Assembly: GCA_009782665.1 (NCBI GenBank)
Contig: WRIP01000067.1
Location: 1-6,836, forward strand
Length of the DNA stretch: 6,836 nt
Direction: 5' to 3'
Origin: Oscillospiraceae bacterium
Lineage (GTDB): Bacteria > Bacillota > Clostridia > Oscillospirales > Ruminococcaceae
The notes below the pieces were generated by a model. The model was not told the DNA's origin. It made no database searches and worked only from the letters and a program-made list of their open reading frames with translations. Positions 1-5,722 of the stretch are shown piece by piece. The position numbers were made by a program, and so were the translations under genes. The first letter of the stretch is position 1. The number at the start of each line of letters is the position of its first letter.

Positions 1-264
1 CCCATCCACCCTCAAGCTCCAAAAATGAAATTAGTTGAGCAGAACAAACGGGAATTTGTTAAAGGTAAGGAGCACTTGTATAGACGACTTTCGGTTAGAG
101 AGTGTGCGAGAATACAAACTTTTCCGGATGATTTTAAGTTCTACTATAAGTATGTTGCTGATGGATATAAGATGATTGGTAATGCAGTTCCAGTTCAATT
201 AGCAAACCATATGGCTAATGCAATATCAAATTGTTTATCAAGAGAGATAACACATTCCCTCTGA
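1..264 (+). CDS. C5-cytosine DNA methyltransferase, C-terminal fragment
   Basis: The reading frame is open from base 1, so this is the last 87 codons of a gene that starts left of the window. The product methylates carbon 5 of cytosine in a specific DNA site using S-adenosylmethionine. Visible family signatures are HPQAPKM (fragment residues 3-9), typical just after the target-recognition region; motif IX, RRLSVRECARIQTFPDDF (28-45), which packs the recognition domain against the catalytic core; and motif X, GYKMIGNAVPVQLA (56-69), which helps form the AdoMet pocket and the closing helix. The catalytic PCQ motif (IV) and ENV motif (VI) would be upstream and cannot be checked. After motif X come about 19 residues, a normal tail length. 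The next gene, proS, has its own promoter and is unrelated, so this gene probably ends its transcription unit. It could be the modification half of a type II restriction system or an orphan enzyme; no nuclease gene is visible on this side. Confidence 0.93.
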   Translation, partial: PIHPQAPKMKLVEQNKREFVKGKEHLYRRLSVRECARIQTFPDDFKFYYKYVADGYKMIGNAVPVQLANHMANAISNCLSREITHSL

Positions 265-309
265 CAGATAGTGTGATGCTACTTGGATATATAGTTGGTC
301 TAAGATATT

Positions 310-330
310 ATAGAGATACTCTATTTGTCT
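310..330 (+). terminator. weak hairpin after the methyltransferase gene
   Basis: ATAGAG (310-315) and CTCTAT (319-324) form a six-pair, AT-rich stem with a three-base loop, followed by TTTGTCTT. It is placed 45 bases after the methyltransferase stop and could end that transcript. The stem is weak, the T-run is interrupted, and it touches the -35 box of the next promoter, so the call is tentative. Confidence 0.28.
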
Positions 331-358
331 TGAATATTTCTTTCCTTATTCATATAAT
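330..358 (+). promoter_or_regulatory. sigma-A-type promoter of the T-box/proS unit
   Basis: TTGAAT at 330-335 and a perfect TATAAT at 353-358 are separated by exactly 17 bases, the optimal spacing for the housekeeping sigma factor. Transcription should start near 365, shortly before stem I of the T-box leader. This gives proS its own promoter, independent of the upstream methyltransferase. Confidence 0.8.
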
Positions 359-382
359 ATGAAAAACGACATAAAAAGTAAA

Positions 383-640
383 AGCGTTGATGAGAAATAG
401 TATTCGTTGCGGATATATTAGAGAGAAGATGGTAGGTGAAAATCTTCATTGAAGCGATGATGAACCCATCTCTGAGCTGTGATTCCGAACAATTAAGTAA
501 GAATCATCGGTCTCCCTCTGTTAATGGGAATGGCGTGTAAGCGCTATAAGTGCAGACTAATTCACATGTGAATTAATCTGAAGCTAGGTGGTACCACGGA
601 CTTAACAGTTCGCCCTGAGCAATTACTCAGGGCTTTTTTC
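383..640 (+). ncRNA. T-box riboswitch, proline-specific, controlling proS
   Basis: This leader senses uncharged tRNA-Pro and lets transcription continue into proS when proline charging is low. Stem I is readable. A K-turn-like GATGAGA (389-395) has its GAGA (392-395) facing TCTC (469-472). Above it is an internal loop with AGTA (399-402) on the 5' side and TGAACCCA (461-468) on the 3' side. The next helix is TCGTTGC (404-410) with GCGATGA (454-460). The specifier codon fits CCC (465-467), followed by the usual A; the one-base shift CCA would also be proline. The AGAGAG and GGTAGGTG elements (420-437) match the distal AG bulge and apical loop. The T-box sequence AGGTGGTACCACGG is at 586-599, and its antiterminator can pair AGG (586-588) with CCT (614-616) in competition with the terminator. 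A perfect palindrome, TAATTCACATGTGAATTA (558-575), lies between the stem II and antiterminator regions and probably forms stem III. Confidence 0.95.
612..639 (+). terminator. T-box intrinsic terminator
   Basis: GCCCTGAG (612-619) pairs perfectly with CTCAGGGC (626-633) around a six-base loop, followed by six Ts (634-639). This is the default OFF structure of the T-box leader. Its left arm overlaps the CCT that the antiterminator needs, so the two folds exclude each other. Confidence 0.93.
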
Positions 641-668
641 GTATATTAGTATCATTAGGAGGAAATAA

Positions 669-2381
669 ATGAAACTGGATAGATTGGTCGGAGAACGTTT
701 CAAAGAGCGACCGGCAGAAGCCGTAATCGACAGTCACGCTTTGATGGTTCGAGGTGGATATATGAAGTTAGTGTCAAACGGTATATATTCATCATATACA
801 CTACTACGACGTATCACACGTAAGCTGGAGAATATTGTTCGCCAGGAGATGGATAGTATCGATGGACAGGAGGTACTATTTCCGGTTGTGATGCCAGCAT
901 CATTATGGCAGGAATCTCAACGATACGAAAGTGTCGGAGATGAACTATTGAGGTTCAACGATCGAACCGGGACACCGATGTTACTCGGCATGACACATGA
1001 AGAAGCTGCTGTACATCTGGTCAGAGAGTACGGTCAGACATACACCAAGTATCCCTTCATGATCTATCAAATACAAACAAAGTTCCGCGATGAACTCCGT
1101 TCACGCGGAGGGCTCCTTCGTGTACGTGAGTTCACCATGAAGGATGCTTACTCGTTTCACACCTCTCAATCTGACTTAGATAACTATTACATGAGATGCT
1201 TTCAAGCATATATGCGAATTTTCCAGCGAGTTGGCTTAGAGCAGGTGATTGCCATTGCATCCAACTCAGGTATGATGGGAGGAAGTAAGTCGCATGAGTT
1301 TATGCTCGAGACAACCTGCGGTGAAGACTTAGTAGTAACCTGTAGTAACTGTGATTATAAGGCGAATATGGAATTGGCTGAATGCATTGTCGTCAACAAC
1401 ACAAATAGTATAATTGAACCATTAGCTAAAGTATTTACGCCAGAAATGAAAACTATTGAGGAGGTGAGTGGTTATCTTAATCTACCGCTTGAACAGTCAT
1501 GTAAAGCTGTTGTCTATCAAATAGTTGAGACTGAGGAATACCTCGTCGTTTTCATTCGTGGTGATTTGGAAGTCAATGAGACAAAACTTACCGGATATTT
1601 AGGACAACAGATTTATCCGGCTCTCATATCCGAGAAAAGCGGATTAACAGCCGGTTATATAGGACCATATATGTTGCAGGGTGTCAGGGTATTGTTTGAT
1701 TCCTCCTTAAAAGGAGCAGTCAATCTGTGTTGTGGTGCCAATGAAGAAAACTATCACTATACCGGATTAAATATTGAACGGGAAGTGGGTGAGGTTGAAT
1801 ATATAGATTTAGCAAAGGTCGTTGAGCATAGCATCTGTCCTATCTGTAACGAATCTACACTAATGATATCAAAGGGTATCGAGTTGGGGCATATTTTCCA
1901 GTTAGGTACCAAATATACAGAGAAGATGAATATGAGGTATGTTGATGAGCATGGCAACTCGTTAGTTCCAACTATGGGATGCTATGGAATCGGGATAGGT
2001 CGTTTAGTAGCCTCTATTTGTGAGGTCAGCCACGATGACTATGGACCTATCTGGCCATTCTCGATTGCGCCCTGGCAGGTTCATATTTGTTGTTTACACT
2101 CCAGCGATATATCGACAAAACAATACGCAGACAAACTATATGAAGAACTTCAGAATACAGGTATAGAAGTAATCTATGATGATAGGGTCATCTCGGCAGG
2201 AGTTATGTTCTCAGACGCAGATCTCATTGGTGTACCAATCCGGATAATTATCAGCCCCCGTAATATGAAGGAAGGCATAGTTGAAGTAGTATCACGAGAT
2301 AAGGTAATGAACGAGAGAGTTGATATGCTTCAAGCAGCAAACTTAATTAAAGCGTTAATTGAAAGGTACAAGAATACTTGA
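669..2381 (+). CDS. proS: proline--tRNA ligase (bacterial type with editing domain)
   Basis: This cytoplasmic class II synthetase joins proline to tRNA-Pro using ATP. The start has a strong AGGAGG (657-662) six bases upstream. At 570 aa it matches the usual bacterial-type length (about 570). Domains in order: catalytic core with motif 1 around residues 66-80, THEE at 109-112, motif 2 FRDE at 139-142 running into REFTMKDAYSF (153-163); the YbaK-like insertion at about 220-405, which removes mischarged alanine, with the editing lysine in CKAVVY (K279); motif 3 GCYGIGIGR (437-445); and the C-terminal anticodon-binding domain (about 466-570). Departures from the textbook sequence include RSRGG after motif 2 (usually RPRFG), GMTHEE (usually GPTHEE), SSYTLL (usually near YLPLG), and DDRVISAGVMF (503-513; usually DDRKERPGVMF). 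These look like subtype traits, since the rest is intact. Cysteine pairs at 225/228 and 390/393 could bind metal, which is speculative. A proline T-box directly upstream supports the identity. Confidence 0.97.
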   Translation: MKLDRLVGERFKERPAEAVIDSHALMVRGGYMKLVSNGIYSSYTLLRRITRKLENIVRQEMDSIDGQEVLFPVVMPASLWQESQRYESVGDELLRFNDRTGTPMLLGMTHEEAAVHLVREYGQTYTKYPFMIYQIQTKFRDELRSRGGLLRVREFTMKDAYSFHTSQSDLDNYYMRCFQAYMRIFQRVGLEQVIAIASNSGMMGGSKSHEFMLETTCGEDLVVTCSNCDYKANMELAECIVVNNTNSIIEPLAKVFTPEMKTIEEVSGYLNLPLEQSCKAVVYQIVETEEYLVVFIRGDLEVNETKLTGYLGQQIYPALISEKSGLTAGYIGPYMLQGVRVLFDSSLKGAVNLCCGANEENYHYTGLNIEREVGEVEYIDLAKVVEHSICPICNESTLMISKGIELGHIFQLGTKYTEKMNMRYVDEHGNSLVPTMGCYGIGIGRLVASICEVSHDDYGPIWPFSIAPWQVHICCLHSSDISTKQYADKLYEELQNTGIEVIYDDRVISAGVMFSDADLIGVPIRIIISPRNMKEGIVEVVSRDKVMNERVDMLQAANLIKALIERYKNT

Positions 2382-2404
2382 ACCTATCCGTCGAATAGGG
2401 TTTA
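2381..2404 (+). terminator. weak hairpin overlapping the proS stop
   Basis: AACCTAT (2381-2387) can pair with ATAGGGTT (2395-2402) with one bulged G. It starts at the last base of the proS stop codon. Only three Ts follow, so it may be a transcript-end stabilising hairpin rather than a real terminator. No better terminator is seen close to proS. Confidence 0.28.
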
Positions 2405-2728
2405 CTAACTCAATGTATTTACCTCAGCAGTTTCATCTAAAAAACAGAGTTTCCTAAAACAGTACCAGCTATCAATGGTGTGTTATATGTTGTAGATCTT
2501 AAGTTAGAGATTCCGGTTTAGTCTTACTAACTAGAATGACTCTAACGCCTAACACTTCTGACATAGGTTTTCCTTTTTGTTCTTTTTTTCAGGAATAAGT
2601 TTCCCAAACTGGTTATAACTCCCAATAATTCCCGTTGAACCACTTATGTATACCTCACCCAATGTATGACACTCTGTGCTACTATATGTGTATCTATACG
2701 CCATCATGTGAGCGGTGTGTAAATGTAT

Positions 2729-2803
2729 AGAAGTTTTATCCTCGATAGGCTATTATATAGTTCATAATGAACCTCGTCCTTATAGATAGTAAAACTTCTT
2801 TTT
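2729..2803 (+). terminator. long-looped inverted repeat ending in a T-run
   Basis: AGAAGTTTTA (2729-2738) and TAAAACTTCT (2790-2799) are perfect 10-base inverted repeats, and the right arm runs into TTTT (2800-2803). The 51-base loop contains its own small hairpin, GTTCAT-A-ATGAAC (2760-2772). The T-tail suggests a rho-independent terminator or the 3' end of a small structured RNA read rightwards. The stem is AT-rich and the loop is long for a standard terminator, so the function is uncertain. Confidence 0.35.
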
Positions 2804-3143
2804 CTATCACTACTATTGACCTAAGACAACAGACAATACTATATCATTGACTAATCATGCCATGAGCTACCCATTAAATATGTCTGATTGACTTTATCGC
2901 TCGAAAGGGATGTCAACTTCAGACCGAACAGTTTGCTTAGTATTCTGATCTTCATTTCATGTGTTATAGGAGATACAAATAAGATACTAATAGGATGGGT
3001 CTGATTGAGGCATATATTAGGCAATAGACAAGACAACTAACAGAGATTTTCGGTGAAGACAAATAGGTCATATATACTTTAGGTGTAAACAAAACCATTC
3101 GGTAATTTGCCGTAATCATCAGTATGGACTAAGAAGATATTTC

Positions 3144-3151
3144 GGGGGGAG
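3144..3151 (+). promoter_or_regulatory. ribosome binding site of the channel gene
   Basis: GGGGGGAG lies seven bases before the ATG at 3159. It fixes the start at 3159; the first hydrophobic helix begins at residue 16, so nothing upstream is required for a complete membrane segment. Confidence 0.75.
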
Positions 3152-3158
3152 AAAGCGG

Positions 3159-5246
3159 ATGAGAAGAATACGTGAGTTCTTCAGTGTAAAGATAACCAAA
3201 GCACCTGCTTTGGTAGTACTACTTGCAATACTCATTGCCAATCTGGTGTTCATATCCATTGCGGCAATCGTAATCATGAGGCTAGCACCACCTTCACTAG
3301 AAAACAATGACTATTGGAGTTGTGTATACTACGCAGCAACAATGTTAGCAACCGGATATATGGAAATCGTTGAGGTCAGTGAAACTGGAGTACTGCTCAT
3401 ACTGTTCTGTATGTTCACCGTCCTAATCGGCATGATTGTCTTTACCGGAGCAGTTATCGGATATGTAACTGAGTTTATTGCGAGCTTTATTGAAGACGCA
3501 GATACTGGTCAGCGTAAGCTTCTTATCTCCGATCACATTGTCATACTCAACTGGAATTCCCGTGCATCAGAAATAATCAATGAACTACTCTACAAGAATG
3601 ATAGAGAGAAGATAGTCATACTGGTCGATGATAACAAGGAAGACGTTCTCAATGATATAGATGAACGCATAGCAGATACAATAGATGATGAGAATGAAGC
3701 CACTAAAGCGGATAGCCAACAACTAAAGTATCTCGCAGGTAAACGGCATTACAGACAGAATAAACTAAAGAATAAGCTGACCATCATAGTACGTGAAGGT
3801 GAAACGTGGTCAACCAAACAGTTGAGTGATATCTCAATCGAGTATGCAAAGACTGTTATCATACTCGGAAATGACATCGCAGAAGTCAACAATAGCTTTG
3901 AATATGATGATGCGTTGGAACAGAAAGAAAAAGGAAATACCAACACGATCAGAACTCTACTTCAGGTTACCTATCTCACCGCTGAAGAGAATCCTGAGAA
4001 TAATCAATTGGTAGTTGTTGAGGTGGAAAACGATTGGACCTTAACATTGGTGGAGATAATCATTTCACAAAAACGTAATCAGGGTTCATGTAGGGTTGTA
4101 CCTGTAGCAACTAATCAAATACTGGGACAGATTTTCTCACTCTTTGCCATAATGCCTGAACTTAACATAGTGTATGGAACGTTGTTCTCAAACAAAGGGG
4201 CAGGTATTTATGTCGAATCCTCCGATGAGTATACTCTCACAGAAGAGGAATTTATAACCGAGTACCTGAGTAATCATCAAAAAACTCTTCCACTCACAGT
4301 AATCCATGATGAGGACGGAAAATACTATCGTTACTACATGTCAGAGAATGAGCAATCCATCTCTACAGCCACAGATGTTGATGATACCAGCGTTAGGCTA
4401 TCGGTCAATCCTGATTATCAGATAAATGACAAGCATGTCATTATTCTGGGACACAACAGTAAAAGCATTGCCATTATGGAAGGGTTTAAAGCATTTTGTG
4501 ATGAGTGGCAGACAGTAGACTCTCCTAACCTTCTAGATATCACAGTTATAGATAGTGCTGAAAATCTGGCTAAGCATGATGAGTATAGTAGATACAAATT
4601 TGTTAAGAATGTTATAACGGCAGATGTATATGACAAACAACTCATCTACAGTGCTATAGAGAGCTTCATCGATAGCTATCAGAATAGCGGATGTATCATA
4701 GTCCTCTCGGACGATACAGTTGGTGATGAGGACATCGATGCGGACGTACTCACCTACTTAGTGTTCATTCAGGAAATCTTTGATAACAAGCAGGTGCTTA
4801 ACAAGGATTTCGATATTTCATCTATCGATCTGGTGGTAGAGATAATCAATCCCAAGAACTATGATATCATCAGTAACTACTGTGCAAACAATATCGTAAT
4901 CAGCAATCGATATATTAGTAAAATGATCCTTCAGGTCGGTGAAAAGGAAGCTATATACAATTTCTTTGATGATGTACTTAACTATGACCAACCCAGTGAA
5001 GATGTGTTCGTTTCCAAAGAGATATATGTGAAAAAGGTCGGTGAATATCTCGATCTTATTCCCGATAGTTGCACAGCATCAGAACTAATAAGAGCTATCT
5101 ATCAAGCATCTCCTGCAGACAATAAAGCCATTACAATGGGATACTTCAATACTAAAGGTGAGATGTATCTGTTCACCGGAGATCAATCGTCGATTGAAGT
5201 AACTCTTACAGAAGATGATAAGCTGATTCTCTTTAGTAACCATTAA
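3159..5246 (+). CDS. CASTOR/POLLUX-like ion channel with two RCK domains
   Basis: This is a predicted plasma-membrane cation channel whose cytosolic RCK domains would form a gating ring. The N-terminus has two strongly hydrophobic helices, about residues 16-41 and 76-105. Between them is a re-entrant pore stretch, WSCVYYAATMLATGYMEIV (53-71), in the place of a potassium filter but without TVGYG. Directly after the second helix comes the first RCK-like Rossmann unit: HIVILNWNSRASEII (126-140), an acidic insert (about 157-185), YAKTVIILGND (229-239), VVVEVEND (285-292), and IFSLFAIMPELNIVY (325-339), the block that recalls the CASTOR/POLLUX/DMI1 middle region. A second Rossmann unit starts at KHVIILGHNSKSIAIM (425-440) and continues through CIIVLSDD (512-519) and DLVVEIINP (557-565). 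The last 75 residues resemble a TrkA-C-like lobe. Plant CASTOR and POLLUX are larger and pass calcium or potassium across the nuclear envelope; the ion conducted here is unknown. An alternative is a TrkA/Kch-type potassium channel relative. The gene is alone, with about 120 bases before possible terminator hairpins and its neighbours. Confidence 0.8.
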   Translation: MRRIREFFSVKITKAPALVVLLAILIANLVFISIAAIVIMRLAPPSLENNDYWSCVYYAATMLATGYMEIVEVSETGVLLILFCMFTVLIGMIVFTGAVIGYVTEFIASFIEDADTGQRKLLISDHIVILNWNSRASEIINELLYKNDREKIVILVDDNKEDVLNDIDERIADTIDDENEATKADSQQLKYLAGKRHYRQNKLKNKLTIIVREGETWSTKQLSDISIEYAKTVIILGNDIAEVNNSFEYDDALEQKEKGNTNTIRTLLQVTYLTAEENPENNQLVVVEVENDWTLTLVEIIISQKRNQGSCRVVPVATNQILGQIFSLFAIMPELNIVYGTLFSNKGAGIYVESSDEYTLTEEEFITEYLSNHQKTLPLTVIHDEDGKYYRYYMSENEQSISTATDVDDTSVRLSVNPDYQINDKHVIILGHNSKSIAIMEGFKAFCDEWQTVDSPNLLDITVIDSAENLAKHDEYSRYKFVKNVITADVYDKQLIYSAIESFIDSYQNSGCIIVLSDDTVGDEDIDADVLTYLVFIQEIFDNKQVLNKDFDISSIDLVVEIINPKNYDIISNYCANNIVISNRYISKMILQVGEKEAIYNFFDDVLNYDQPSEDVFVSKEIYVKKVGEYLDLIPDSCTASELIRAIYQASPADNKAITMGYFNTKGEMYLFTGDQSSIEVTLTEDDKLILFSNH

Positions 5247-5272
5247 CGTTACCTCAAAGAATGATTTAATCC

Positions 5273-5310
5273 CCACCCATATAGAGGGTGGCCCAAAAGC
5301 CCCCTGTTTT
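5273..5310 (+). terminator. overlapping hairpins downstream of the channel gene
   Basis: Two hairpins share the same arm. CCACCC (5273-5278) pairs with GGGTGG (5286-5291) around seven bases. Alternatively GGGTGGC (5286-5292) pairs with GCCCCCT (5299-5305) with one mismatch and one G-T pair, then is followed by GTTTT (5306-5310), which looks like a short terminator tail. They lie 27 bases after the channel stop codon. One of them probably ends the channel transcript; the T-run is short, so confidence is moderate. Confidence 0.4.
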
Positions 5311-5339
5311 GAGTCAAGCTACGTAATCGTTTCTATATT
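5309..5339 (+). promoter_or_regulatory. possible promoter of the 5.35-kb leader
   Basis: TTGAGT (5309-5314) and TATATT (5334-5339) are separated by 19 bases. A start near 5346 would place the RNA 5' end just before the first hairpin arm at 5349. Spacing is longer than ideal, so this is tentative. Confidence 0.33.
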
Positions 5340-5348
5340 TCACAGCAA

Positions 5349-5407
5349 ATAACAAAAACTCCATATATAATTTTGTTATCCACACAAAAGAATGAGGAGT
5401 TTTCATT
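5349..5407 (+). promoter_or_regulatory. leader with mutually exclusive hairpins around a Shine-Dalgarno
   Basis: Arm ATAACAAAA (5349-5357) pairs perfectly with TTTTGTTAT (5371-5379). Alternatively AAAACTCC (5355-5362) pairs perfectly with GGAGTTTT (5396-5403), which would bury the GGAG of the strong Shine-Dalgarno GAGGAG (5394-5399). The two folds share bases 5355-5357 and cannot both form. A third small hairpin, AATGA (5391-5395) with TCATT (5403-5407), would present the GGAG in its loop. This arrangement fits translational control of the ORF at 5408, although AT-rich pairing of this kind can arise by chance. Confidence 0.4.
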
Positions 5408-5464
5408 ATGACAAATCGTCAAAACGATAATAGCACTAAGCAAACTTTTTTACAATCCAAATAG
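5408..5464 (+). CDS. 18-codon ORF with strong ribosome binding site
   Basis: The ORF encodes MTNRQNDNSTKQTFLQSK and stops at TAG (5462-5464). It is preceded by GAGGAG with an eight-base gap, one of the best ribosome sites in the window, so it is probably translated if transcribed. Two readings are possible. It may be a leader peptide belonging to the hairpin leader before it. Or it may be the broken N-terminus of a larger gene: the first eleven residues resemble, from memory, the starts of some clostridial large serine recombinases (TndX-like), which go on with a catalytic-serine RLSRDD stretch that is absent here. Neither reading is proven. Nothing downstream within 250 bases continues the frame. 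Confidence 0.35.
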   Translation: MTNRQNDNSTKQTFLQSK

Positions 5465-5722
5465 TACCAGTGTGTCATTTATACAGGGTTTGATGACTCT
5501 ATTACATCTCCAATGTGTTCATTGATTACTTTGTAGATCACATTGACTAATAAGATATGATAGGTCTATGTTCCTTTTTTGGGGTGCTCTAAACTCTGGA
5601 ACTTAACTTTCGATATTCCCAGTCAAAAAGAGCATTGTGGGTCAAAGACACTCGTTTCAATCTTTGATAAACTGTGTTTAGTCGGAAGTATAGTAAAGTA
5701 TATCTGCAACAAGGGGTAAAAA
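5465..5722. other. AT-rich spacer with nested inverted repeat
   Basis: No gene is convincing on either strand. At 5585-5634 there are nested arms: outer TGCTCT (5585-5590) with AGAGCA (5629-5634), inner CTGGAA (5596-5601) with TCCCAG (5617-5622). The inner helix pairs completely only if read from the minus strand, where the single A-C clash becomes a G-U pair. The minus strand around here gives several short stretches that look protein-like but are split by stops, possibly a decayed gene end. The right part (5674-5722) leads into the AAGGGG ribosome site of the next broken gene. Confidence 0.45.

Larger units (their letters stand above)
2382..3158. other. long AT-rich spacer without a convincing gene
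   Basis: Both strands are broken by frequent stops. The longest minus-strand frame (2851-3036, 61 codons) has no domain I recognise. Visible structure: a pyrimidine-rich run at about 2567-2590; a 9-base direct repeat TTACTAACT (2402-2410 and 2524-2532); a long-looped inverted repeat at 2729-2803, listed separately; and three ATTGAC boxes (2815, 2846 and 2886). The first box can be read as a promoter, TTGACC (2816-2821), 18 bases, TATATC (2840-2845). Closer to the channel gene, TATACT (3073-3078) is a good -10 but has no good -35. The region may hold the channel's promoter and a long leader. I saw no known riboswitch, including no match by eye to the c-di-AMP (ydaO) class that controls many potassium transporters. 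Confidence 0.6.

Noticed and set aside
2402..2532. Direct repeat TTACTAACT (2402-2410, 2524-2532) as an insertion-site duplication
   Set aside because: Nine AT-rich bases are expected by chance, and the 113 bases between them show no transposon ends or gene.
2499..2564. Minus-strand 21-codon ORF (MSEVLGVRVILVSKTKPES...) with an AAGGA ribosome site seven bases upstream
   Set aside because: It is very short and has no recognisable similarity. The purine run that provides the ribosome site is part of a long low-complexity stretch, so chance is likely.
2851..3036. Minus-strand 61-codon frame
   Set aside because: No domain, no good ribosome site seen, and the spacer is AT-rich with mixed content; best treated as a chance frame.
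2851..3158. Possible c-di-AMP (ydaO) or other riboswitch upstream of the channel
   Set aside because: The conserved cores of that class were not found by eye; only small weak hairpins such as CGGTAATTTGCCG near 3097 are present.
3753..3946. Minus-strand frames within the channel gene
   Set aside because: They are opposite a continuous 695-codon gene with clear domain structure and have no independent support.
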